A stretch of 64,000 nt of DNA from Candidatus Sericytochromatia bacterium (GTDB lineage Bacteria > Cyanobacteriota > Sericytochromatia > UBA7694 > JACMQJ01), in assembly GCA_026004035.1 (NCBI GenBank), contig BPII01000001.1:126312-190311 (forward strand), read 5' to 3'. A model generated the notes under the pieces. It saw only the letters and a list, made by a program, of their open reading frames with translations, ran no database searches and was not told the origin of the DNA. Below, piece after piece: positions 46,288-56,921 of the stretch. Made by a program: the position numbers and the translations under genes. Numbering within the stretch: position 1 is the first letter of the stretch; every line of letters starts with the position of its first letter.

Positions 46288-46566
46288 ATGGAAATAGCAA
46301 AAGTTATAGGTAATTTAGTAAGTACTCAAAAAGTTAATAGTCTTGTAGGCGTAAAATTAATGATAGTTCAGCAATTAGATAAAAACTTTAATCCAATTGG
46401 TAATCCAGCTATTGCAACAGATGCTACAGGTCAAGCAGGAATAGGTGAAGTTGTTTTTATAGAAAGTGGCAGAGAAGCAGCATTAGCTTTAGAAAATAAG
46501 TTTAATCCTTCTGATTTATCTATTATAGGTATAGTTGATAATACATACATTAACAAAAATATTTAG
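46288..46566 (+). CDS. EutN/CcmL-type microcompartment vertex protein
   Basis: This 92-residue protein covers the whole EutN/CcmL family: MEIAKVIGNLVSTQKVNSLV, then GVKLMIVQQLDKNFNPIGNP, then AGIGEVVFIESGREAALALE, then IIGIVD near the end. Such proteins form pentamers that close the corners of bacterial microcompartment shells. No hexameric shell protein or signature enzyme is in the window. Orphan members of this family exist outside microcompartments, so a different role is possible. AAAAGGA precedes the start. The 3' end overlaps parC by four bases on the opposite strand. Confidence 0.85.
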   Translation: MEIAKVIGNLVSTQKVNSLVGVKLMIVQQLDKNFNPIGNPAIATDATGQAGIGEVVFIESGREAALALENKFNPSDLSIIGIVDNTYINKNI

Positions 46567-48467
46567 TTTGTATTTTTCAATAATACTATACTTTCTATTT
46601 TTTTATTAGATAATTTATTGCCTATTGAGGTAACAGATTTTACTAATATTTTTTCAAAATTAATAATTTCTTTTGTTACTTTCATTCTTTTAGTAGGAGT
46701 ATAATTTACTTCTATTGTAGGATTATTTTCAGATGTAAAAAATACTAATTCACAATCTTCGGGCATAAATCTATATACTTTATCTAAAATAAATTTATTT
46801 ATATTAAATCTTTTTATATAGTATGATTGTTCTTTTTTGTTAAAATAGACTAAAGAAAAAACTAATTCATCTATTTGTTTTGAAAAAAATATAATTTTTT
46901 CTTCTATAAAAATTTTGTCAGGAATATTTATAACTTTATACTCACCATTCTCAAAAAACATTATAAGTTTATCAAAAGAAGATAATAAAGTATATTCTGA
47001 AGATTTAACATTAGTACCAATATATTTATTTTCTGAATCGTAATAAACTTTTATATCATTAACAGCAATCTTATTAATATCTATTTCATCAAATTTTGTT
47101 ATTATAGTTTTTCTAGTAAAAAAATTCTTATATTTTTCTATTAAATTTTTAAGATATTTTATTGCATAGTTAGTTATATTTGATATATCTTCTTGCTTTC
47201 GTTCAATTTCTAACTTTATAGATTTTATTTCATCTATATTTTTTTGTAAATCAAATCTTGATATTTTTTTTATTGGTATTGAAATCAACTTTTCAATATC
47301 ATCAGAATTTATTTGTCTTATCTCATATAAATAAGGTCTAAAAGAATTTTCAATAAGTAACTCTAACTCTTCTTGAGTATCTACATTTTCTAATATAGAA
47401 TAAATCTTATTTTCTATAAATATTTTCATTAAAGTTTTTTCTCTTAATTTTATTTTTAACTTATTTATATCATTATTCAACTCTTTTTCTAAAATAGAAA
47501 TTAATTTATTAGTGTTATATTCAAGTATTTCATTTACATTCATTTCAACTGGACTATTATTTTTTATAACTATTATATTTGAAGATAAAGTTAATTCACA
47601 ATCTGTATATAAATATAATCTTGGTAGTATTTCATTAGAGTTTGCACCATGACCTACTTTTAACTCTATTTCTACTTTATCAGTTGTAAAATCATTTATA
47701 CTAGTTATTTTTAATTTACCTTTTTCTATAGCATCTTCTATTGAATTTATTAAAGATTCTGTTGTAGTTGAAAAAGGTATTTCTCTTATAACAAGGGTTT
47801 TATTATCTATTATATCTATCTTTGCTCTTACTTTTATTTTACCTTGTCCTTTTTCATAATTAGAAACATCAATTAACCCACCTTGAGGAAAGTCTGGATA
47901 TATTTCAAAATCTCTACCTTTTAATATTTTTATTTGAGCATCTAAAAGCTCTATAAAATTATGAGGTAGTATTTTAGTTGATAATCCAACAGCTATACCT
48001 TCAGTTCCTACCATTAAAAGATATGGTATTTTTGCTGGAAAATATATAGGTTCTATGTTTCTACCATCATAACTTTCTGTGTATTCTGTTATTTCTGGAT
48101 TATAGAATGTTTCTTTTGCAAGATTAGATATTTTCGCTTCTATATATCTAGCAGCACTTGCAGGATCTCCTGTTATTATGTTACCAAAATTTCCTTGTTT
48201 ATCTATTAAAAAATCTTTTTGAGCCATATTAATTAATGCTTCTTCTATGCTTGTATCACCATGAGGATGATATTTCATGGTTTGTCCTATAATATTTGCA
48301 ACTTTATGAAATTTACCATCATCTATTTCAAATAATGTGTGTAAAATTCTTCTTTGAACAGGCTTTAGGCCATCATCTATATTAGGTATTGCTCTTTCTT
48401 TTATTACATAAGAAGCATATTCTATAAAATTTGTATCAAGTAATGATTTAAGTTTTAACTCATTCAT
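46563..48467 (-). CDS. parC: DNA topoisomerase IV subunit A
   Basis: This 634-residue protein cuts and religates DNA in the ParC2-ParE2 enzyme. The N-terminal winged-helix core has ERAIPNIDDGLKPVQRRILH (about 25-44), KYHPHGDTSIEEALINMAQ and ASAARYIEAK, with the active-site Tyr (about 109). A coiled-coil gate segment follows at about 325-420. The protein is short, and the C-terminal domain is reduced, without the GyrA box. That and the ParE neighbour (four-base overlap) support ParC over GyrA. The ORF is intact. Confidence 0.9.
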   Translation of the reverse strand: MNELKLKSLLDTNFIEYASYVIKERAIPNIDDGLKPVQRRILHTLFEIDDGKFHKVANIIGQTMKYHPHGDTSIEEALINMAQKDFLIDKQGNFGNIITGDPASAARYIEAKISNLAKETFYNPEITEYTESYDGRNIEPIYFPAKIPYLLMVGTEGIAVGLSTKILPHNFIELLDAQIKILKGRDFEIYPDFPQGGLIDVSNYEKGQGKIKVRAKIDIIDNKTLVIREIPFSTTTESLINSIEDAIEKGKLKITSINDFTTDKVEIELKVGHGANSNEILPRLYLYTDCELTLSSNIIVIKNNSPVEMNVNEILEYNTNKLISILEKELNNDINKLKIKLREKTLMKIFIENKIYSILENVDTQEELELLIENSFRPYLYEIRQINSDDIEKLISIPIKKISRFDLQKNIDEIKSIKLEIERKQEDISNITNYAIKYLKNLIEKYKNFFTRKTIITKFDEIDINKIAVNDIKVYYDSENKYIGTNVKSSEYTLLSSFDKLIMFFENGEYKVINIPDKIFIEEKIIFFSKQIDELVFSLVYFNKKEQSYYIKRFNINKFILDKVYRFMPEDCELVFFTSENNPTIEVNYTPTKRMKVTKEIINFEKILVKSVTSIGNKLSNKKIESIVLLKNTN

Positions 48468-50254
48468 CTTAAATTTTCCATTATATAAGTTTTTCTTTCA
48501 GGAGTGTTTTTTCCCATATAAAAATTTAAAATTTTAGGTATTTCTTTCATTTCATCAATAGAAACAGGTATTAATCTAATATTTTCACCTATAAATTGAC
48601 CAAATTCACTTGGTGATATTTCACCTAATCCTTTAAATCTAGTTACTTCAGCATTTTTTAATTTTTTTAAAGTTTCTTCTTTTTCTTTTTCCGAATAACA
48701 ATAAATAGTTTCTTTTTTATTTCTAACTCTAAATAAAGGAGTTTCTAATATATATAAATGATTTCTTAATACAAGTCCTTCAAAAAATTGTAAAAAATAT
48801 GTTATCAATAGATTTCTTATATGTAATCCGTCTACATCAGCATCAGTTGCAATAATAACTTTATTATATCTTAAGTTATCAATACTTTCTTCTATACCTA
48901 GTGCTTGCATTATATTATATAATTCTTCATTTTTATAAACTATGTCTATTTTATTATCAAAACAATTAAGGGGTTTTCCTTTAAGAGGAAATACAGCTTG
49001 TGTTAAAACATTTCTTGACATTACTATTGATCCACTAGCTGATTGACCTTCTGTAAGAAATATCATAGATTCTTGACCAAAAGTTGAATTATCATTAAGG
49101 TGATATTTGCAATCTTTAAGTTTTGGAACTTTTATAACTACCTTTTTAGCTTTTTCTTTTGCTATTTTTCTAACATTTTGTAGTTCCTTTCTAAGTTTTT
49201 CATTAAAAGATATTTTTTCTAAAATTTTATCAGTTATTTCTTTATTTTTATGTAAAAAATCTTCTACTACTTTTTTAACTTCTTGAACTATAGATGATTT
49301 TATATCAGTATTTCCTAATTTATTTTTTGTTTGTGATTCAAATATTGGTTCCTTTACTTTCACAGAAACAGCAGCAAATATGCCTTCTCTTACATCATTA
49401 CCTTGAAAATTCTTACCAGAATAGTCATTTATACCTTTTAAAATACCTTCTTTAAAAGCTGATAAGTGAGTGCCACCATCGCTTGTATATTGTCCATTTA
49501 CAAATGAAAGATAATTTTCACCATAAAATTGAGTATGAGTAAAACAAAATTCTAAAGTTTGAGATTTATAATAAACAAAATCATATAATTTATCTTCATC
49601 TACTTCTTTAATTAGTAAGTCTAAAAGCCCATTTTCAGAATAAAATTTATTACCATTGAAATATATTTCTAAACCTTTATTTAAATAGCAGTAATACCAT
49701 ATCTTTTTGTTTATAAAATTAAAATTATAATTAAAATTAACAAACAATTCTTTATCAGGTAAAAATTCTATATAAGTTCCATTCTCTTGATCTGTGCTAC
49801 CTTCTTCTTGATTTTTCAAAACGCCTTTTTCAAAATATGCATACAAGTATTTACCATCTCTAAAACTTTTGACTTTAAAGTATTCAGACAAAGCATTTAC
49901 AGCTTTTGTACCTACTCCATTTAAGCCTACACTAAATTGAAAAACATCAGTATTATATTTTGCTCCTGTATTAATTTGAGAAACACATTCTATAACTTTT
50001 CCTAAAGGTATCCCTCTTCCATAATCTCTTACAGAAACTATATTATTACTAATATTTATTTCTATCTTATTACCATATCCCATTATATATTCATCTATTG
50101 AATTGTCTATTATTTCTTTTAAAAGAACATATATCCCATCATCAGGATGACTTCCATTACCAAGTCTTCCTATATACATACCAGGTCTAAGTCTTATATG
50201 CTCTAAAGAGCTTAAAGTTTTTATACTATTTTCATCATAAGTAATATTACTCAT
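48464..50254 (-). CDS. parE: DNA topoisomerase IV subunit B
   Basis: This 596-residue protein provides the ATPase and TOPRIM parts of topoisomerase IV. The GHKL ATPase has LKEIIDNSIDEY (about 45), VRDYGRGIPLGKV (about 74) and GLNGVGTKAVNALS (about 109). The TOPRIM domain has LTEGQSASGSI (about 402) and ATDADVDGLHIRNLL (about 471). It ends with RFKGLGEISPSEFG and PERKTYIMENLR. In the first TOPRIM motif Gln stands where Asp or Glu is common (EGDSA). It overlaps parC by four bases. The ORF is intact. Confidence 0.92.
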   Translation of the reverse strand: MSNITYDENSIKTLSSLEHIRLRPGMYIGRLGNGSHPDDGIYVLLKEIIDNSIDEYIMGYGNKIEINISNNIVSVRDYGRGIPLGKVIECVSQINTGAKYNTDVFQFSVGLNGVGTKAVNALSEYFKVKSFRDGKYLYAYFEKGVLKNQEEGSTDQENGTYIEFLPDKELFVNFNYNFNFINKKIWYYCYLNKGLEIYFNGNKFYSENGLLDLLIKEVDEDKLYDFVYYKSQTLEFCFTHTQFYGENYLSFVNGQYTSDGGTHLSAFKEGILKGINDYSGKNFQGNDVREGIFAAVSVKVKEPIFESQTKNKLGNTDIKSSIVQEVKKVVEDFLHKNKEITDKILEKISFNEKLRKELQNVRKIAKEKAKKVVIKVPKLKDCKYHLNDNSTFGQESMIFLTEGQSASGSIVMSRNVLTQAVFPLKGKPLNCFDNKIDIVYKNEELYNIMQALGIEESIDNLRYNKVIIATDADVDGLHIRNLLITYFLQFFEGLVLRNHLYILETPLFRVRNKKETIYCYSEKEKEETLKKLKNAEVTRFKGLGEISPSEFGQFIGENIRLIPVSIDEMKEIPKILNFYMGKNTPERKTYIMENLR

Positions 50255-50289
50255 ATCTTCTTTAAAAAAAATGATATTTAATAGTATAT

Positions 50290-50880
50290 TAAAAAAAATA
50301 CAATTTCAAGTTATAGATAGTTCTAGAACAAAAGTTTTTTCTAAATATTTACTATTTGTAAAGAGTATATAAGCATATATGGTGAGAGATTAGAAGATAG
50401 AAATAAGAAGAATTTGTCAGTGAAGAATAGATCAATTATAGAAAAAGAAGAAGAGTTATTGTTATTAGTAGTAAAATGAGAAAAAAGAAATATTGTATGT
50501 AAGTAAAGCATATGAAGGAAGAATACATGATTATAAACTTTTAAACAAAGAGTTTCCAAATGATAAAGATTGGTTTAAGAATTTAGTTGTAATAGCTGAT
50601 TTAGGTTATTTGGGTATAGAAAAAGACTATAAATGTAAAAAGATAATAATGAAAGATAAAAAACAAAAGCAAAAAGAATTAACAAGAAGTCAAAAATTAA
50701 ATAACAAAAAAAAATCTAAAATGAGAATAAAAGCATAGTATTTGTGGAGTAAAAAAATATAAAATAATGTCTGAAAAATTAAAAATAACTGATATTAATC
50801 TCTATAATAGAATTATAGGTGTATGTTATGGATTATTTAATTTTTATATAATGAACTAATTATAAGCATACAAAAACTCT
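50290..50880 (+). pseudogene. Internally deleted IS5-like transposase remnant
   Basis: Plus-strand frames give NLSVKNRSIIEKEEELLLLV (50408-50475). After a jump that lacks the middle of the protein comes LYVSKAYEGRIHDYKLLNKE, then VVIADLGYLGIEKDY (about 50490-50630), and then, after a frameshift near 50735, VGVKKYKIMSEKLKITDINL followed by YNRIIGVCYGLFNFY (to 50859). The middle segments contain catalytic regions of DDE_Tnp_4 transposases (Asp in IADLGY). The N-terminal half matches the remnant at 15.7 kb; the 3' end matches 7948-8050. It is not functional. Confidence 0.7.
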
Positions 50881-50898
50881 AATATAAAAATAAGTAAT

Positions 50899-51966
50899 TT
50901 ATAGAAATTTATTAACTTCATCTAAAGAAGAAATATCAAAAATATTGTCAATAATTAAGTCTAATTTATTTAAGTCATTACAATTTTGTATCTTTTCTTC
51001 CATTTTTTTTGGTAATTCTCTGAATTTTTTTAATAATAATTTTATTAACTTATTCCTTGTAGCTATTAACTCACCTTCTTTTAAACCTTCAATTTTACCT
51101 TCAATTTTACCTTCAATTTTACCTTCAATTTTGCCTTCAATTTTACCTTCAATTTTACCTTTTTCAATACCTTCTTCAAATCCTTTTAATCTAGCTTTTC
51201 TTTCAAATTTAAGAACATTTTCAACTAACATAGAACCACTCCTAAACTTACTATTTAAGTCTTCCTGTAATTTATTATAGTCTATTTCTTCGTCTTTCTT
51301 GTAAATATTTAGAATAAATTTTATTAGCTGTTTAATATTTTCTGTATTATTTTTATTTTCTATTAATTTATCAATTTGATTTCCTAATTCTTGAATATTT
51401 TCAGTTTCTATTATTTCAGCTAAAAATAATGTTGATATTATATTACCTATTTCTTGTAATTGTTCTTTTGTATATTTATTTACATCCAAAAGAAAATATT
51501 TAAATTTAAGTCCATAGTCTTTTAGTAATTCATTACCTTTTACTATTTCATTTATATCATTAGGAACATTCCATTTTTTACTACCTGTGTATAAAACTAT
51601 TGGAAAAACAGGGGGTAACTTTTTATTTGTTTTCTCTAATTCTTTATACAATAATAAAGTATATTCTATCATTCTATAAAGCATATTTTTATCTACACTT
51701 GATTGAAATTCTAGTAATATGACTATATATAGTGATATATCAGAATATTGTTCTTTTAACTTTATTTTATAGATAATATCAGATTCTTTCTCTTTATTAC
51801 TATCAAGAATAAATGATTTGTTTATTATCTCTACACTATTAAAGTCTATATATTTGACTAAATCTACATTTACAAATGTTTCTAATAATTCTCTTATTGC
51901 AAATGTGTTGGAAAAGAACTCCTTATAATTTCTGTCATAAATTTTATATAGTTCTTTCTTTTTCAT
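50899..51966 (-). CDS. Rpn/PD-(D/E)XK nuclease family protein, intact copy
   Basis: This 355-residue protein starts at the ATG at 51966. I chose this start because the other copies begin at the same place (M, two residues, then KELYKIYDRNYKEFF). It resembles the Rpn recombination-promoting nuclease / transposase_31 family: FAIRELLETFVNVDLVKYI, VILLEFQSSVDKNMLYRMIE (PD-(D/E)XK-type Glu and Gln), PPVFPIVLYTGSKKWNVP and DVNKYTKEQLQEIGNIISTL. The segment KIEG is repeated six times near residue 285. The family is linked to horizontal transfer and phage defence. Three damaged copies follow after the RM gene. Confidence 0.85.
   Translation of the reverse strand: MKKKELYKIYDRNYKEFFSNTFAIRELLETFVNVDLVKYIDFNSVEIINKSFILDSNKEKESDIIYKIKLKEQYSDISLYIVILLEFQSSVDKNMLYRMIEYTLLLYKELEKTNKKLPPVFPIVLYTGSKKWNVPNDINEIVKGNELLKDYGLKFKYFLLDVNKYTKEQLQEIGNIISTLFLAEIIETENIQELGNQIDKLIENKNNTENIKQLIKFILNIYKKDEEIDYNKLQEDLNSKFRSGSMLVENVLKFERKARLKGFEEGIEKGKIEGKIEGKIEGKIEGKIEGKIEGLKEGELIATRNKLIKLLLKKFRELPKKMEEKIQNCNDLNKLDLIIDNIFDISSLDEVNKFL
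51086..51157 (-). repeat. Six 12-bp tandem repeats encoding KIEG
   Basis: The unit (CCTTCAATTTTA on the plus strand) occurs six times, the fourth with an A to G change at its last base. It keeps the reading frame. Copy number differs in the other Rpn copies (about one to three). Confidence 0.85.
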
Positions 51967-52049
51967 GGATAAATTATAATATAAAAAAATTCTTGAATAC
52001 AAAAACCATTAATGTTAAAATTTAAGCATTATTTTTTTGAAAATTATTT

Positions 52050-55000
52050 ATGTCATTAGAAAAAGTAATAAATAATTGTTCTATAGAAAACTTACAAGAT
52101 TTTTTTTCTTATAGAAATTCTAATTTTAGCATAATACAAGAAGATTATTCTAATTATGGAAATGAAAATTTTTCTGAAATAAAAAGTATAGGTCAATTAG
52201 AATTTGATGAAATTACTAAAATAAAGTTTTTTTATATAGAAACAAGTAAAGAACTAAATCATAGAAGTAGTAAAAAGTTACAATATGATTTAGGAAAAAA
52301 AATAATAAAAGATAATAATATAGATGCAGGAATATTTATTTTTTATGACAAATCTACTGGAAACTTTCGTTTTTCATTTATATATGTTGAATATTTAGGA
52401 ATAAGAAGAGAATTCTCTTACTATAAGAGATTTACATTTTTTGTTAGTCCAAGCTTAACAAATAAAACATTTATAGAGCAAATATCAAAATGTAATTTTT
52501 CAAGTATAAATGAAATAAAAGAAGCTTTTTCTGTTGAACCTGTAACAAAACAATTTTATAAAGAATTACAAAATTGGTATTTTTATTCTTTAGACAAAGT
52601 TTATTTTCCAAGTAATGAAAATGAAATTAATCTTATAAGACTAATAACAAGAATAATTTTTATTTGGTTTATAAAAGAAAAAGGACTTATAAATCCCGAT
52701 TTATTTGATAAAAATAAAATAAAAGATATAGTAAAAGATTTTTACGAGGATAAAGAAGCACATAATTATTACAATGCAATATTACAAAATTTATTTTTTG
52801 CTACATTAAATCAGAAAATAGAGGAAAGAAGATTTGTAAAAGAAGGAAATTTTAATGAAAATAAAAAAGAATATGGAATAAAGAATTTATTTAGATATAA
52901 AGATAAGTTTTTAATAGAAAAAGAAGAAGATATATTAAAATTATTTGAGAATATACCATTTTTAAATGGTGGATTATTTGATTGTTTAGATAAAGAAGAT
53001 GAAAGTAATAAAATAGTTTATATAGATGGATTTTCAAGAAATGAAAGCAAGAAAGCAAAAATACCTGATTATTTATTTTTTGAAGAAAAAGAAATAAATT
53101 GTGATTTATCTAAATATGGACTTGAAAAAAAATGCAAAAGTAAGAGGTCTTATAGATATTTTACAAAGTTATAATTTTACTATAGATGAAGCATCAGAAA
53201 TAGACCAAGAAGTAGCTTTAGACCCTGAATTATTAGGAAAAGTTTTTGAAAACTTACTTGCATCTTATAATGAAGAAACAAAAGAGAATGCTAGAAAAAT
53301 GTCAGGAAGTTTTTATACTCCTAGAGAAATAGTAGATTATATTGTTAATAAATCATTATTTTATTACTTAAAACAAAAAATAAATATTTCTGAAGATAAA
53401 ATAATAAAATTACTATCTTATAGTGATGAAGAAATTAATTTTTCCGAAGAAGAAAAAAAAGAAATAATTAATATTTTAAATAATACAAAAATAATAGACC
53501 CTGCTTGTGGTTCTGGTGCTTTTCCTATGGGAATATTGCATAAAATAGTTTATATTTTACAAAAAATAGATAAAGATAATAAATATTGGAAAGAATTACA
53601 GAGAGAAAATGCTATAAAAAGAAAGTGAAAAAGTTTTTTCAAGCAATGAACAAAACAAAAGTGAAAGAGAAGAACTTTTAAAAGAAATAAATGAAAATTT
53701 TGATGAAAGTATAAATTACCCTGATTATGCTAGAAAACTATATTTAATACAAAATTGTATTTATGGTGCTGATATACAAAATGTAGCTATACAAATATCT
53801 AAATTAAGATTTTTTATATCTCTAGTAATAGAACAAAATATTGATAAATCAAAGGAAAATTTCGGAATAAAACCATTACCAAATTTAGAAACAAAATTTG
53901 TATGTGCTAATACATTATATAAACTTGAAAATGAAAATCAAATTCAAATTTCTGCTATTCAAGAATTAATAAAACCTTATGAAGAAGAACTTATCTTAAT
54001 AAGAAATAAGTACTTTAGAGCAACAAGTAGAAATAAAAAGTTAAAATATATAAGGAAAGATAAAGAAATAAGAAATAAAATCAAAGAAGAATTAGTAAAA
54101 AATCAAGGATGGGGAAGAGAACATGCTGAACAAATAGCTTCTTATGATATTTATAACTCTGATAATTTAACAAACTGGTTTAATTCAAAATTTATGTTTG
54201 GAATAGAAAACTTTGATATAATTATTGGAAAATCCTCCTTATGTATCAACAAAAAGTGTCTCTGATGATAATAAAAAAAATCTTGAAAAATTTTACAATT
54301 TTTCTGATGATTTATATAATCATTTTTATTTTAGAGCTTTAGAAATACTAAAAGAAAATGGTATTTTATCATATATAACTTCAAAAACTTTTTGGACTAT
54401 ACAAACAAAGAAAAATTTAAGAGAATTGCTATTAAATAATGAAATACTAGAAATAATTGACTCTGGTAATCCATTTAAAGAATCTGCTGAAGTTGATACT
54501 TGTATAGTTGTAATGAAAAAAAATAATGAAATAATTTATAAAGAAGAAAAAATTTTTTATAAAAACTCTTTGGAAAATAACAAAAATAATATTATTATTT
54601 TTCTTCAATTCAAGAAATGATAATGAAAAAAAATCATACAATTTTTATAAAAATGTTTATTTAAAAAATCAAAAAATATTTATTAATTCAAATAATTTAA
54701 ATACAGAAAATAATAAAAATTATGAAACATATAAAAATAGAACAAGAAAAATATATTAATTCTCCAAATATGGTAATTTTTACTCCAAATGAATATAATA
54801 TGAAAATATATAATAAACTTTGTCAAAAATGTAAAATTATTGCTTGACAAACATTGGAATCTTATTTCAACAAGTAAGAACATTGAGAAACATAAATCCA
54901 TATTACAAGAATATAGAAATTCTCTGAAAGAAGGTGATATTACTTTATTAGGACTAATAACAGATGGCGGTGTTGGATTACAAACAGGAAATAATGGCAA

Positions 55001-55886
55001 ATATATAGGTGTTTTAGAAAATACTAAACTTGCTTATAGAGTAAAAGAACAAAGAACTGATAAATTATTTGAATTTTCATCTAAAAATCAAAATGATATT
55101 CCTAAATTTACAAAAAAAACAGGAAACAATAGAATTTTTAAATAATTTAGATGAAAAAACAAATAAGAAATTTATTTGATACTCTAAAAGAAAAATATGG
55201 TAGAGATATTTTTGGTCAAGGTTGGCTTTATAGAATTGTAAGTCAAAATGAAATAGCTAATGTAGATGAACTTACAGAAGAAGAAAAAACTAATGGTATA
55301 AAAGGAAATAAAACTTTTGTCCCTTATGATAAAGGTGATAAAGATGGTAATCGTTGGTATGCACCTACACCTTATTATATTGATTGGTCTTTTGATAATG
55401 TTCAGTTTTTGAAAAAAAACTCTGGAAAAAAAAGGACAAGGTATGCCTGTTATTAGAAATCAGCAGTTTTATTTTAAAGAGGGCTTTTGTTGGAATAATG
55501 TTTTAAATCCTAATTCTATCTTAATAAAATCTAGATTAAAAGAAAAGAGTATTAATGATGTATCATCTATGAGTTTAATTTCATTACTAGAATATATAAA
55601 AAACAATTTTTTTATTTGTTTAATTAATAGTAGATTAATTTTTGATATTTATAGAAATTTTATAAATACCACAGTTTCTATACAAATAAATGATATAAGA
55701 CAACTACCAATTATAATTCCAAATCAGGAGCAAAAAGAAAAACTAGAGAATATTTTTAATAGAGCTTACAATATTCAGAAGAAAAAATTTAGTGGTGAGA
55801 TGACAGAGAAAAATGCAAAAGAAGAATTAGATAAAATACAGAATGAATTAGACATATTTGTTGAAAGAATGTATTTAGGAGATTGA
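52050..55886 (+). CDS. Type IIG restriction-modification enzyme (Eco57I-like; nine insertions)
   Basis: Reconstructed as one protein of about 1275 residues. Residues 1-330 are an N-terminal region that may hold the nuclease (LGKKIIKDNNIDAGIFIFYD), with GGLFDCLDKE at about 310. The methylase begins with SGSFYTPREIVDYI (about 415), motif I DPACGSGAFPMGI (about 480) and motif IV NPPYVSTKSV (about 725). A target-recognition part follows (WYAPTPYYIDW, GQGMPVIRNQQF, RQLPIIIPNQEQKEKLE), with a helical end. Methyltransferase and nuclease in one chain is the type IIG pattern. Breaks lie at about 53125, 53616, 54229, 54598, 54733, 54833, 55112, 55172 and 55425, all single added bases, mostly in A or T runs. 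It is flanked by Rpn copies. Confidence 0.85.
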
Positions 55887-55887
55887 A

Positions 55888-56888
55888 TTATAAGTATTTA
55901 TTAACTTCATCTAAAGAAGAAATATCAAAAATATTGTCAATAATTAAGTCTAATTTATTTAAATCATTACAATTATTTATTTTTTCTTCTATTTCCTTTG
56001 GTAATCTCTGAATTTTTTTAATAATAATTTTCTTTTTTCTTTAGCTAAACTCACCTTCTTTTAATGTCTTCAATTTTACCTTCAATTTTACCTTTTTCAA
56101 TACCTCTTAATTCAGCTTCTCTTTCAAATTCAAGAACATTTTCAACTAACATAGAGCCACTCCTAAATTTATTATTTAACTCTTCCTGTAATTTATTATA
56201 GTCTATTTCTTTATCTTTCTTGTAAATCTTCAATACAAATTTTATTAGTTCTTTTATACTTTCTTTATTCTCTTGTTTTTCTATTAATTTATCAATTTGA
56301 TTATTTAATTCATAAATATTTTCAGCTTCTATTATTTCAGCTAGAAATAAAGTAGATATTATATTTCCTATTTCTTGTAATTGTTTTTTTGTATATTTAT
56401 TTACATCTAATAAGAAAATATTTAAATTTAAGTCCATATTCTCTTAATAATTCATTTCCTTTTACTATTTGATTTATATCATTTGGAACATTCCATTTCT
56501 TACTACCTGTGTATAATACTATTGGAAATACTGGGGGTAATTTTTTATTTGTTTTCTCTAATTCTTTGTATAATAAGCAATGTATATTCTATCATTCTGT
56601 ATAAGCATATTTTTATCTATACTTGATTGAAATTCTAGTAATATAACTATATACAGTGATATATCAGAATATTGTTCTTTTAGTTTTATTTTATAGATAA
56701 TATCTGATTCTTTTTCTTTATTATTATCAAGAATAAATGATTTATTTATTATTCTATACTATTAAAATCTATATATTTGACTAAATCTACATTTACAAAT
56801 GTTTCTAATAATTCTTTTATTGCAAATTTATTTGAAAAAAACTCTTATAATTTTTGTCATAGATTTTATATAGCTCTTTATTTTCCAT
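55888..56888 (-). pseudogene. Rpn nuclease copy 2, frameshifted
   Basis: The full-length homologue of the gene at 50899 begins at the ATG at 56888 (MENKELYKI) and ends at the TAA at 55888. It is split by several single-base changes, and only fragments such as the frame 56051-56437 remain open. KIEG is present about once or twice. Its stop lies one base from the RM gene stop, on the opposite strand. Whether the breaks are real or sequencing errors is open. Confidence 0.75.
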
Positions 56889-56921
56889 AAAAATTATTTT
56901 AATAGGTTGTCTATTAATAAG

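Noticed and set aside
46563..50254. Calling the topoisomerase pair gyrase (gyrA/gyrB)
   Set aside because: The A subunit is short with a reduced C-terminal domain and no GyrA box, and the two genes overlap as parE-parC; topoisomerase IV fits better.
51086..51157. Short regular repeats that could suggest a CRISPR array
   Set aside because: The units are 12 bp with no spacers, lie inside a coding frame and encode KIEG.
54683..55000. Minus-strand open frames within the RM region
   Set aside because: They oppose the clear plus-strand methylase text and have low-quality, Phe/Tyr-rich translations typical of antisense frames.
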